Part shown: positions 1-7,383 of the stretch, piece after piece
Position numbering within the stretch: position 1 is the stretch's first letter
Layout: each line of letters starts with the position of its first letter
From: Pseudomonas borbori
GTDB taxonomy: Bacteria; Pseudomonadota; Gammaproteobacteria; Pseudomonadales; Pseudomonadaceae
Length of the DNA: 42,501 nucleotides
Direction: 5' to 3'
Assembly (NCBI RefSeq): GCF_900115555.1
Contig: NZ_FOWX01000036.1
Coordinates: 1 to 42,501, forward strand
Notes under the pieces: model-generated
The model's database searches: none
What the model saw: only the letters and a program-made list of their open reading frames with translations
Told to the model about the DNA's origin: nothing
Program-made: the position numbers and the translations under genes

Positions 1-575
1 ATCACCCGCTGCGGCACGCCGCCAAAGAAGGCAAAGGCGCGGTTATGCGCATCAAATACCATCTCCTGCGTCTCGCGCGGATAGGCCGCTACGAACATCT
101 TCCGGCTGTAGCTCAGGCGAAAATGCGCGACCTTGACCGTCTGCACCACGCCCGCAATCTCGACCTGCTCATGGCTCCAGTCGAACTGGCAAGCATCGCC
201 AGGCGCGAATACCAGCGGTACAAACGCCTGCGTAGCTGCTGGGCGGGTCTTGCACGTTTTCCACTGCTTCACGAAGCGCTGCACGCTGTCATACGCACCG
301 CGATAACCCTTGACCTGCAAGCCTTCATACAACCGCCGGGCCGTGCGTCGTTGTGCCTTGGGCAGGTATCGCTCGGTGGTCAGCCAGGCTTCGAGCGTGG
401 ATTGGAACTCGCCCAGCTTGGGCGCGGGTTGCTGCTGACGCTCGTACACCGGCGCAGCTGTGCTGTGCAGATGCTTGCGAACGGTGGGACGGGAAAGGTT
501 AAGGCTGCGCGCAATGGCGCTAATGCTCTCGCCACTGACCAGATGCCGCCGTCGGATTTCGGCAATGATGTCCAT
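1..575 (-). CDS. istA: IS21-family transposase IstA, N-terminal part (cut by window edge)
   Basis: The frame opens with ATG at 573-575 and stays open to base 1, giving about 191 residues of a protein usually near 500. It begins MDIIAEIRRRHLVSGESISA, followed by a helix-turn-helix (IARSLNLSRPTVRKHL, about residues 19-34) that binds the element ends. At about residues 120-135 the stretch FAPGDACQFDWSHE marks the start of the DDE integrase core; the D of QFDWSHE is the expected first catalytic Asp. IstA cuts and joins the element ends, helped by the ATPase IstB, which is not in the window. The visible part shows no frameshift, so the element may be active. Confidence 0.88.
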   Translation of the reverse strand, partial: MDIIAEIRRRHLVSGESISAIARSLNLSRPTVRKHLHSTAAPVYERQQQPAPKLGEFQSTLEAWLTTERYLPKAQRRTARRLYEGLQVKGYRGAYDSVQRFVKQWKTCKTRPAATQAFVPLVFAPGDACQFDWSHEQVEIAGVVQTVKVAHFRLSYSRKMFVAAYPRETQEMVFDAHNRAFAFFGGVPQRV

Positions 576-689
576 CGATAACACCCCAGATTCTCCGGCC
601 AAAAGACCGGATGGTTGCACACACCGGGGTGGAAACTATTGGACGCTGTTTACCCCGGGAATCTGGAAAGTTTTCCACGCTGTTTCACA
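1..689 (-). mobile_element. IS21-family insertion sequence, partial
   Basis: The element is read on the minus strand and its istA end lies in the window; the rest, including istB, runs off the left edge. Upstream of istA are two related terminal repeats, at 629-652 and 670-686. Both contain GTGGAAA and ACGCTGTTT blocks, and multiple terminal repeats of this kind are usual for IS21 elements. The outer end is placed at about 688-689, where the inward reading begins TGTGAAACAG and where the reading frame of a host zinc-ribbon gene stops making sense. The exact end is uncertain by a few bases because the other end and the target duplication are not visible. Confidence 0.75.
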
Positions 690-769
690 ACGGGCGCCCC
701 ACAGTGCGGACAAGCCGCGGCCTGATCACTCGCCATACGCCCGCATTCGCCACAATCGATCAATGCCAT
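650..769 (-). pseudogene. zinc-ribbon protein gene truncated by the IS21 insertion
   Basis: ATG at 767-769 follows a good ribosome site (AAGGAG, 6 bases upstream). The first 27 residues form a treble-clef zinc ribbon with the pairs C6-x2-C9 (CGEC) and C20-x2-C23 (CPHC). After GAPV the frame crosses into the IS21 end and stops within it (TAA at 650-652), giving a 39-residue product. Zinc ribbons of this kind often sit at the N-terminus of a longer, sometimes membrane-bound protein, so most of the original gene has probably been separated to the far side of the element. The gene is divergent from the WYL regulator at 909 and shares its intergenic control region. Confidence 0.65.
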
Positions 770-786
770 GTTGCTACTCCTTGAAC

Positions 787-834
787 TGAATTCCGCACCC
801 GACCGGGATCAATCCGGCTTGTTTGCGGAATTCA
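787..834. promoter_or_regulatory. long perfect inverted repeat in divergent control region
   Basis: The arms TGAATTCCGCA (787-797) and TGCGGAATTCA (824-834) match perfectly over 11 bases, with a 26-base spacer. The repeat lies between the divergent zinc-ribbon gene (start 769) and the WYL regulator (start 909). WYL regulators of the BrxR/CapW type bind inverted repeats next to their own genes, so this is a candidate operator; it could also form a hairpin in the zinc-ribbon leader. Confidence 0.5.
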
Positions 835-884
835 AGATATGTAGCATCGCTAGACATATCTAGAGTGTTTACCTGAACAGGTAA
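835..884. promoter_or_regulatory. two further inverted repeats upstream of WYL regulator
   Basis: AGATATGT (835-842) pairs perfectly with ACATATCT (854-861). The second arm overlaps CTAGA-CATA-TCTAG at 850-863. A third palindrome, TTACCTG-AA-CAGGTAA, occupies 869-884, 24 bases before the regulator's ATG. The stacking of perfect palindromes just before a WYL regulator gene suggests autoregulation; which one is the true operator cannot be decided from sequence alone. Confidence 0.5.
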
Positions 885-908
885 AGTTTTCAAGCAGATG
901 GAGGGGCA

Positions 909-1784
909 ATGAAACGCGCACAATCGATCGAATCTGTCCGCTGGGATCTGGCCCTGCGCTACCGCCTGATCGAGACGGTAGCCTGGTGGGAAGGACGGCT
1001 GACCACCGGCCACCTGATGCAGAGTTTTGGGATTAGCCGGCAGCAGGCATCCAAGGACATCAACACCTACATCAATCAACATGCGCCTGAAAACCTGGTG
1101 TACGACAAGCGCATCAAGGGCTACGTCCCCAGCGCGCAGTTCGCCCCGCTGTTCATCGATGACAGCGCCAGCGCCTATCTGCATCTGCTGAACCAGAACC
1201 ATGAGCGCGCGCACTATATCGAGGGGCTGGCCCTGGCTTACGCACACACTGAGGTGTTGCAGGTGCCGGATCGTTCGATACGCCCCGAAGTCCTCCGGCC
1301 GCTGCTGAAAGCCTGCCGTGAAGGCCTGCGCCTGGAATGTGAATATGTGTCCTTCAGCACACCGAACGGCGAGACGCGCCTGATTGCACCGCACACCCTG
1401 GTCTACACCGGCATGCGCTGGCACGTGCGCGCCTACTGTGAGCGCAACAGCGAGTATCGGGACTTCGTGCTGAGCCGCTTCCGGGACACCCCGGATCTGA
1501 TGGCTGACACCTCCGAGCACGGCCGCGACGGCGATGAAGGCTGGAATACCGCCGTACAGGTGATCATCGCAGCCGATTCGCGCCTCAAGCCGGAACAACA
1601 GGCCATCATCGAAAGCGACTACGGCATGCAGGATGGCCAACTGGTGATCGACACCCACGGCGCTCTGGTGCAGTACGTGCTGCAGCGCTACCAGATCGAC
1701 CCGAACAAGGTGCATGCCAAGGCTACGGCCCAGCAGATCGTGGCGGCCAATCTGGATGACCTGAAACAGTGGCTATACCAGTAA
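909..1784 (+). CDS. WYL-domain transcriptional regulator, BrxR/CapW-like
   Basis: The 291-residue protein has the three-part layout of defence-associated WYL regulators. A winged helix-turn-helix lies at about residues 15-65 (GRLTTGHLMQSFGISRQQAS), a WYL domain at about 135-195 (with MRWHVRAYC in the ligand-binding strand and FVLSRF at its end), and a WCX-like C-terminal domain from about 215. Length and layout fit BrxR and CapW, repressors that control BREX, CBASS and related defence islands. The ATG follows a purine-rich GGAGGGG. Inverted repeats at 787-884 are likely operators. No intact defence genes follow; the nearest downstream start (2004) runs into a repeat element, and the divergent partner is cut by IS21. 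Function as a defence regulator is inferred from the family. Confidence 0.8.
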   Translation: MKRAQSIESVRWDLALRYRLIETVAWWEGRLTTGHLMQSFGISRQQASKDINTYINQHAPENLVYDKRIKGYVPSAQFAPLFIDDSASAYLHLLNQNHERAHYIEGLALAYAHTEVLQVPDRSIRPEVLRPLLKACREGLRLECEYVSFSTPNGETRLIAPHTLVYTGMRWHVRAYCERNSEYRDFVLSRFRDTPDLMADTSEHGRDGDEGWNTAVQVIIAADSRLKPEQQAIIESDYGMQDGQLVIDTHGALVQYVLQRYQIDPNKVHAKATAQQIVAANLDDLKQWLYQ

Positions 1785-2060
1785 GGCTTTAGTTAACGCT
1801 GCGAGCCAGCGCAGGCCAGGTGCAGCGTACTGCGCGAAACAGCCGCCGAGACAGCTCAGCGACAATCTCAGCAGCGGCATGGCAAACCGCATGGCTCAGA
1901 GAGGGCTCACAGCCTGGATGGAGCGGCAGCACTGGAACGGTCTGCAAGACCGTTTCCTGTAAAGAAAGCATGCAGGTAGTGGTTCTAGAGAATCTCTAGA
2001 ACCATGAATAAGCCGAACCACTCGGGTGAAAAGATAGCCGGCCAGGCCCACTGGTTGCGC
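1785..2060. other. non-coding stretch after WYL gene with hairpin and palindrome
   Basis: No convincing gene is seen in most of this stretch. A hairpin with 8-base arms, AACGGTCT (1936-1943) and AGACCGTT (1947-1954), lies about 150 bases past the WYL stop but lacks a clear T-run. A long palindrome follows at 1980-2004. The stretch ends at the first copy of the island-flanking repeat. Confidence 0.4.
1980..2004. promoter_or_regulatory. 25-bp palindrome before an ATG
   Basis: Arms TGGTTCTAGAG (1980-1990) and CTCTAGAACCA (1994-2004) match perfectly around a 3-base centre. The last base is the A of an ATG at 2004-2006. This could be an operator for a lost downstream gene of the first WYL locus. 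It shares a TCTAG core with the repeat at 850-863, but otherwise differs. Confidence 0.4.
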
Positions 2061-2150
2061 AGCCGATACACTTTTGACCCACGTAACGGTATTTTCATTG
2101 AGCCCGTTTCGAACGCCGAACTCGTTGTTGCATTTCGCTTTTCAGACTGA
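2004..2150 (+). pseudogene. possible 5' end of a gene cut by the repeat element
   Basis: An ATG directly after the palindrome opens a 48-codon frame. The first 20 or so residues (MNKPNHSGEKIAGQAHWLRS) precede the repeat element; the remainder is repeat sequence and ends at TGA 2148-2150. No clear ribosome site is visible. It may be the surviving start of a gene once controlled by the first WYL regulator. The call is weak; it could also be chance. Confidence 0.25.
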
Positions 2151-2175
2151 TGGACTGGGTCAGTTTTCAGTCGGC
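2061..2175 (+). repeat. island-flanking repeat, copy 1 (IS21-end-like mini-element)
   Basis: This copy matches those at 12596 and 13920 in the same orientation, including a long, nearly identical core (TTGCATTTCGCTTTTCAGA and the sequence before it). The left end contains TTTTGACCCA, and the right end has TGGGTCAG followed by a TCGGC-type block, so the ends are imperfect inverted repeats resembling IS21-family termini. It lacks the second right-end block present in the other two copies and is therefore shorter. It lies just beyond the 3' end of the SUKH gene. Confidence 0.7.
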
Positions 2176-2202
2176 AGAACAGCCTTTACTGAGTGCTTTC
2201 AA

Positions 2203-2610
2203 CTAGCCGGCGAATACATGCTTGATCAAAAAGGCCTCCAGCCCGTCCTTCACGACACGCACAATGCCGCCATTCGGTGTGGCCCAAACCAGAACTTTCC
2301 GTGCTTGGTTATCGTACAGATAGTACTGACCATCACCAATATCAAGCAGCGGCACAGTATTTTTCGGGTAGTTCGGATCACGGCTCAGGTCCGAAAATGC
2401 GGCAAAGACATTCAGGTAATAGTCGTCAGGTACACCTAGGCCATACGTTTCGTAGGCGTCAAAGACAATGACCCCAAAGGTCGACAGGTAGCGTTGGTAT
2501 TCGTCCGACAGTGCGAACCCTAGTTTTAGCTCAAGGTTCTGGATGCTGACCGTATCTACTGGCCGGGTGTTGGCGTGATGGAGTTCAACGAGTTTCTCAA
2601 GTTTTTTCAT
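2203..2610 (-). CDS. SMI1/KNR4 (SUKH) family immunity protein
   Basis: The 135-residue protein has the SUKH pattern: an N-terminal helix (LEKLVELH), then IQNLELKLGFALSDEYQRYL, where E(x)LG-hP-x-(D/E)Y-x-x-hL is the family signature, followed by strands around YYLNVFAAF and a short C-terminal helix. SUKH proteins bind and neutralise nuclease toxins of polymorphic toxin systems. The gene lies 11 bases after the LHH nuclease gene on the same strand, in the usual toxin-then-immunity order. The ATG at 2608-2610 has AGGG 8 bases upstream. It is the last gene of the cluster. Neutralisation of this particular nuclease is inferred from order and family. Confidence 0.82.
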   Translation of the reverse strand: MKKLEKLVELHHANTRPVDTVSIQNLELKLGFALSDEYQRYLSTFGVIVFDAYETYGLGVPDDYYLNVFAAFSDLSRDPNYPKNTVPLLDIGDGQYYLYDNQARKVLVWATPNGGIVRVVKDGLEAFLIKHVFAG

Positions 2611-2621
2611 AAGATTCGCCC

Positions 2622-3209
2622 TCAGCGCTGATTCTCAATCTGTTCGGCTCGCGCCTTCCAGTAGTCTTTTCGCTCTTTATCGAAGTCTTCGCGATTGATC
2701 TCGGACTCCTTCTGTTTGTTGTGCAGAACGTTATCGTTTCCGTTGCCACGGTGCTCAGCGCTGGTCAACTCTGCCAATGGCGAGTCCTGTTTCTGGCCGA
2801 TGTGGTGTAATTCGATCGGCTTGCCATTGGCATCCAGCGGAGCCCTTCCCGACTTCATCCGGTCCAGGTTAGTGGTGCCCATGGCATCTTTTTGATCGTA
2901 ATCGATGTCGGTGCGAATCAGTGCATCCTTGCCGTTGACCTCGGCCGGCTCAAGATTGGCCTCTTCATAGATTTTCGCTTCGGCTTCACTGCCGATGGCA
3001 TCCAGCACCTCTTTCGGCACGCCCAGCAGCTCAAGCCTCTCACGTGTTTCCGGCGACATTTCCGGCAACTCCAGACGGGTTTCCTGGGTGAGCACGATAG
3101 GTCGGTCGAGCTCAGCAACGATCAGGCAGCGGTCCGGCATTTCACGGGCCAGTAACGCCAGGCTGGACGGAACCTCGGATTTTTCAGCAAATAAGTTTTC
3201 AAAGTTCAC
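2622..3209 (-). CDS. LHH-type HNH/Endonuclease VII-fold nuclease (toxin-like)
   Basis: The C-terminal half has the LHH nuclease pattern: NGKPIELHHIGQKQDSPLAE (about residues 128-147), EHRG at 152-155 and VLHNK at 162-166, followed by a charged C-terminal helix. This family is a common DNase tip of bacterial polymorphic toxins. The start is taken as GTG at 3207-3209, because it forms a GTGA overlap with the ATPase stop (3206-3208) and follows a GGAG site; an ATG further upstream would lie inside the ATPase gene. The product is 195 residues. The first 90 or so residues are not a known delivery domain; residues 50-100 resemble the linkers seen before LHH tips. No signal peptide or secretion marker is seen, which is unusual for a secreted toxin and favours a role inside the cell. 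Confidence 0.8.
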   Translation of the reverse strand: MNFENLFAEKSEVPSSLALLAREMPDRCLIVAELDRPIVLTQETRLELPEMSPETRERLELLGVPKEVLDAIGSEAEAKIYEEANLEPAEVNGKDALIRTDIDYDQKDAMGTTNLDRMKSGRAPLDANGKPIELHHIGQKQDSPLAELTSAEHRGNGNDNVLHNKQKESEINREDFDKERKDYWKARAEQIENQR

Positions 3210-6200
3210 AGAACACTCCCTGTTTCGAGGCGCGCACGCCATGCGGAGTAAATGTCGATATGGCTCTCGTGTTGCAGGCTGTAGTCCTTCATCAGGCACT
3301 GCTGGGTAGCCAGGGTCAGCTCAGGGCTCAAACCTTTTGCTCGTTCATGGAGCAGCAGGTCGAGTTGATCGCTTAGGTGACCGTAGTCGGTCGCCTTTTG
3401 AATGATCTGCTGAACCTGCTGCCGACAACCGAGCACATCGACCACCAATTGCGCGGCGTAGGCAAAGGCCTCAGGTCTGCACAGTGCCAATGGCTGCTCT
3501 TTCTTGCAGGCGTTGAGAGCCTCAAACAACGCGATTCTGCTACGAGCCAGCAACGGCAATTGGCATAACCCGTCTTCCAGCGACGACAAATCCACAGCCG
3601 CTGGCGTGCGAATACGGTTGCTCAGTAGCAGGTTGAGCACCTGCAAGTTGAAATCCTGACTACGGACTGTGGACGTGTCTTCGGCCTTATAAACATAAGG
3701 CGCTTCGAGACCAGCGAACTTCTTCACCTGACACAGCACCGGTTCCAGCCAGTCGTTCTGATAAACAATGGCCACGCCTTTGGGCAACTTGGCGATTTCT
3801 TCCAACTGATCATCGCGCAATGCCACTGACTTGCCGATCAAGCGACGGTCCATTTCATCCGGCAGCCGCATGATGATTTTGGTGTTCGTGTTGCGAATCG
3901 CGGCGATATCGACCGCATGGGGCGACTGATCGGCAATGATGAAACCTTCACCATAGGTGCGCATTTCGGCGATGGCGTTGGTCAGCATCTCAACCGATTT
4001 TCCAACCACGCTCGAACCTTCAGCGCCGCCTTCGGACGGGCTGCGCTTGAGGATGTTATGCGCTTCCTCAAGCACAGTGACGTGGCGCAACGGCTGGTTC
4101 ATGCCTCCACCCGCCATCCGGTGCTCACTCAGGCGCATCACCAGGATCCCCATAATCAGGGCCTTGGTCTCGGATGAGCCAATGCGACTGAGATCAACGA
4201 TTGCGCTCTGATCAAAGAGCACATCGCTGTCGATCTCGTTGGCGGTAAAGATCTGGCCATTCAGGCCATTGGTCAGGGATTTGATCCGCGTCGACAACGA
4301 GCCGATGTAGTTCCCCTTGAGCTCCTGGGAGTATGCCGAGGCCTCAATCACGCTTTGCAAGGTACTGAGCAAATCACTGAAGGTAGGAAACAAAGCATCA
4401 CTGTAACGGTTGGTCGACAGGTCCAAGTCCCAGCCACACTGCTGATACGCCTGCAGAATTGCCTCTTTGAGTACCGCCGGCATTGCGGCATACATCGGCC
4501 AGCAGACGTTGAATATCTCCACGAGCCGATCAACGTGCTCCAGCACATGGATGGCCAACGGGAAGCGGAACGGGTTGATGCGCAACAATTCACTATGGGC
4601 CGGGTGCGTACCAAATACATTGACGTCATCGAGATGACCGAAGACGTGTTTGTACTCGCCCTTGGCCGGTTCGATAACCAGGAACGGTACACCGGCAGCG
4701 CTGATTTGGCTGAGCATTTCGTACAGTGTGTTGCTTTTGCCAGCGCCGGTCGAACCACTGACAAACACATGGCTGGACAACTGGTCGAGGCTCAACTCGA
4801 TCTTTTGCGGCAGGTTTTCCCACAAGTGGCGGATGTTGCCCAAGGTCAGTGTCTTGCCCTTGCCCAGCTCATTGGTGTGACCATCCAGGCGCTGCACCTT
4901 ACGGCCGAACGCCTGGGTTTCCAGCACGGCCACCGTGGAGGTGGAGCGACGGGGCAGGCTCAACTGGATCGCCATCTCCTTACCCGACACCAGCGTGGCG
5001 GGCGTAAGGTAGCTGATCGGGATTTTCTTCGAGAATTCCGGTTTCAATTGCGGGTGGCTGAACGCGGTGAGCCAGTCCAGCACGGCGGACTTGTTGGCAG
5101 ATTTCCAGGTGGTCAGGGCGAAGTCTTCGTGGCTGGACTTGCTGCCGCGCACTAGCCCGAGAAAGATGCTCGCCAACGATTCGGACGACGCGGTGCTATC
5201 ACCGATGAAATACGCCGCCGAGTTCCAGCCGCCGTACGTCTTGGCCTCATCAATGCGCTCGAGGTGGTGATCGATCTTGCTCAGCAACTGCTCGATGGTC
5301 TTGTCCACTGTCTCAATCGAAATCTGCCGATTAGAGCCAGTAGTTTTGTTCAACGAGTGGGTGTCGGTGGTGCTGGTGGTATGTGTGGTCGAAGTGGTTT
5401 TCGACGCGGCCTCACTGAAGGAGGTGCCGTGACTTTCGTTGCGACCGGTGGAGGTCGAGTGACTGGTGCCAGTGGTACGTTGTTCATTGAGCAGCGCAGC
5501 TGCGGCCGAGCCGATCTGACTGCCGATCATCGCGCCGAATGGCCCCAATGTCGCGCCGCCCACCAGGCCCAGTACATTGGCACCAATCGCGACCGTTTTG
5601 GAGGTCATTGTCTGCGCACTGAACGACTCGCTGGTACCGGTTGTGTCGGTGGTCGATGTCCCTAGCGTTGTCGAAGTGCCCTTGGTTTCGGTCAGCCCAA
5701 GGCTGTGTCCGAGAGAGTCACTCAAGCCCTGGCTTATGCTCAGCCCGACGGAGTCGCTGTCCTGCTCGCCAAACGTTAATTGTTGCTTGAGCAATGGCGA
5801 AAGTTGCGTGGCGACTTGCTCATACCCAGCGCGGATCAGGTCAAGGTTCTGCGACGAAACCGGCTCGGCAAGGATGATCGCGTGATACACCCGGCGCTCA
5901 GCTGCGTCGATAAAGCGCTCGAGCCCTTGCATGAAGTGCTCGCGGTTCTCCGTTGACAATGCAGGAACACCGGTTACCGCTGTGATGCTCGCTGAAGGGT
6001 TGACCTTCTCGGCCTTCACCGTGCCCAGCAAGACGTCGGCATCCTGTTGGTTCAGTGGCACTAGCGAACTGCCCGAGAAGTGCCCCTTGAAAGTCTCTCG
6101 CAGCAACTCGCCGGAACTGTGCCCGAGCGATTTCCCGGGCTCACCCCGGGTACCGATATAAAGATCGGTTTCGACGCCATTGGAACTCAGCAACAGAAAA

Positions 6201-6475
6201 ACTGAGTAACCCGCAGCGCCTAGCGCGGTATAGGCGGCGGTGGTGCTTTCGAGCACCGATTGTTTGTTGTCCTGAACGATGCGCTCGATACGGAAAATCC
6301 GCAGGTCACTGGCGGCATTGAACCGAATACCTTTCTCCGCGAAAGCATGGACCGGATAACGCTCCAGTTCCGACAGGTAACTGCGATTGATCAGTGCTCG
6401 CCCGGCCTCAAGAGTCATGCCGGCATTGTCACGAATGTCCTGCACAGCTGTGCGGGTCAGAATTAAAGAGGTCAT
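3206..6475 (-). CDS. HerA/FtsK-type ATPase with Ser/Thr-rich glycine-zipper insert
   Basis: The 1089-residue protein carries a HerA-like motor in its second half. Walker A is GSTGAGKS (574-581), Walker B is VLEEAHN (801-807), a likely arginine finger lies in MRTYGEGF (838-845), and IIADQSP (846-852) is the sensor-like motif. Residues 1-235 form a folded region I do not recognise. Residues 240-380 are a Ser/Thr/Gly-rich low-complexity stretch split by a hydrophobic glycine-zipper segment (about 295-329, GLVGGATLGPFGAMIGSQIG). Such segments can insert in membranes or oligomerise. A helical region of about 170 residues follows the motor. HerA motors form hexamers that move DNA and team with nucleases. 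The gene starts 4 bases after the tail-anchored protein gene and overlaps the nuclease gene. Its exact role is unknown. Confidence 0.8.
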   Translation of the reverse strand: MTSLILTRTAVQDIRDNAGMTLEAGRALINRSYLSELERYPVHAFAEKGIRFNAASDLRIFRIERIVQDNKQSVLESTTAAYTALGAAGYSVFLLLSSNGVETDLYIGTRGEPGKSLGHSSGELLRETFKGHFSGSSLVPLNQQDADVLLGTVKAEKVNPSASITAVTGVPALSTENREHFMQGLERFIDAAERRVYHAIILAEPVSSQNLDLIRAGYEQVATQLSPLLKQQLTFGEQDSDSVGLSISQGLSDSLGHSLGLTETKGTSTTLGTSTTDTTGTSESFSAQTMTSKTVAIGANVLGLVGGATLGPFGAMIGSQIGSAAAALLNEQRTTGTSHSTSTGRNESHGTSFSEAASKTTSTTHTTSTTDTHSLNKTTGSNRQISIETVDKTIEQLLSKIDHHLERIDEAKTYGGWNSAAYFIGDSTASSESLASIFLGLVRGSKSSHEDFALTTWKSANKSAVLDWLTAFSHPQLKPEFSKKIPISYLTPATLVSGKEMAIQLSLPRRSTSTVAVLETQAFGRKVQRLDGHTNELGKGKTLTLGNIRHLWENLPQKIELSLDQLSSHVFVSGSTGAGKSNTLYEMLSQISAAGVPFLVIEPAKGEYKHVFGHLDDVNVFGTHPAHSELLRINPFRFPLAIHVLEHVDRLVEIFNVCWPMYAAMPAVLKEAILQAYQQCGWDLDLSTNRYSDALFPTFSDLLSTLQSVIEASAYSQELKGNYIGSLSTRIKSLTNGLNGQIFTANEIDSDVLFDQSAIVDLSRIGSSETKALIMGILVMRLSEHRMAGGGMNQPLRHVTVLEEAHNILKRSPSEGGAEGSSVVGKSVEMLTNAIAEMRTYGEGFIIADQSPHAVDIAAIRNTNTKIIMRLPDEMDRRLIGKSVALRDDQLEEIAKLPKGVAIVYQNDWLEPVLCQVKKFAGLEAPYVYKAEDTSTVRSQDFNLQVLNLLLSNRIRTPAAVDLSSLEDGLCQLPLLARSRIALFEALNACKKEQPLALCRPEAFAYAAQLVVDVLGCRQQVQQIIQKATDYGHLSDQLDLLLHERAKGLSPELTLATQQCLMKDYSLQHESHIDIYSAWRARLETGSVL

Positions 6476-6479
6476 AAGG

Positions 6480-7370
6480 TCACCGAACCAAAGCCACGAG
6501 GAACACCACTACTGCGGCAATGGCGCCACCGATCAGCAAAGCGGCCATAAAGGCCGGGTTGCGCTCCGGAGCGCTGGCGGGAGTGGATTGACGTGAGTTG
6601 GAGCGTGGCGCTTGTGCTGCTTGCGGAGCCGAGCGTGGGCCGGACGTGGTTCTTGGTTCTGCAGCTTTGGTCGCAGCGAATCCCTCGACAGCGCTATTGC
6701 GCAACTGCTCGCGGACCTCGATTAGGTGCAAAAAGCGCTTTTCTGCAAAGTTTGTTTTCAGATACGTAACCTGTAGATCGTAATAATCCTCGTTCCACTG
6801 ATTATTATCTGATGCAAGCTCGCGAGCGAATGCACCTTCTACAAAGGCCTCGAAGATCTCGGGAACAATGCCTTTGATCCACTCCAGTGCCCCCTGCAAC
6901 TCGGCACCATCCAGACGACGATCGTTGAGCTCGAGACGCAACGCGGTACGAATCGTCAACAAGTCTCCTTCGTCGACAAACTTCTTGAGATTGCTGGAAG
7001 GCTGGTAATCGAAGGAGACACTATTCATTGGGGATTTTCTCGCGCGTGAAGCGGCTACTGTTGGCGTAAACCCCTTTTCGTTTCGTTGACGAAACAGGTC
7101 GCGAACCTGGATCAGGTGCTCCAGTCTCTCCCTGGAGAAGTTGCGAGTAGCGAAATACTTTTGCCGGCTGAAATAGTCCGGGTTCCAACTCACTGGATCT
7201 GCATCAATGGCTCGTATGATGCTATCCACCTCGTGAGTGTCCAGCACCCCCGAAGCCTGTTCAGCGGCAAGCACCAACTGCTGCAACAGTTGTGTGCTGA
7301 CCTGCGTGTCATCGAGCGCCGTCAGAAACTCATCACGAACTTTTCCAATCATTGTGGCGGTAGTGGTCAT
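6480..7370 (-). CDS. tail-anchored membrane protein with internal duplication
   Basis: I do not recognise this 296-residue family. It holds two copies of a helical unit exactly 130 residues apart. The clearest parts are residues 62-101 (WNPDYFSRQKYFATRNF... HLIQVRDLFRQ...EKGF) and 192-231 (WNEDYYDLQVTYLKTNF... HLIEVREQLRN...VEGF). A low-complexity linker rich in Ala, Pro, Ser and Arg (about 235-270) leads to one C-terminal membrane helix (about 274-294) and a short basic end, so the duplicated domain should face the cytoplasm. The ATG at 7368-7370 follows GGAG by 5 bases. The gene lies 13 bases after the large dynamin gene and 4 before the ATPase gene. A membrane adaptor for the GTPases or the ATPase is a reasonable guess. 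Confidence 0.7.
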   Translation of the reverse strand: MTTTATMIGKVRDEFLTALDDTQVSTQLLQQLVLAAEQASGVLDTHEVDSIIRAIDADPVSWNPDYFSRQKYFATRNFSRERLEHLIQVRDLFRQRNEKGFTPTVAASRARKSPMNSVSFDYQPSSNLKKFVDEGDLLTIRTALRLELNDRRLDGAELQGALEWIKGIVPEIFEAFVEGAFARELASDNNQWNEDYYDLQVTYLKTNFAEKRFLHLIEVREQLRNSAVEGFAATKAAEPRTTSGPRSAPQAAQAPRSNSRQSTPASAPERNPAFMAALLIGGAIAAVVVFLVALVR

Positions 7371-7383
7371 AGAGGCTCCAGAG

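Noticed and set aside
774..1715. 313-codon minus-strand frame opposite the first WYL gene
   Set aside because: It is the complement of a well-supported regulator gene and its product has no recognisable pattern.
3210..3299. Longer start for the LHH nuclease inside the ATPase gene
   Set aside because: The GTG overlapping the ATPase stop, with GGAG upstream, is the normal coupled arrangement; the extra 30 residues are ATPase codons in another frame.
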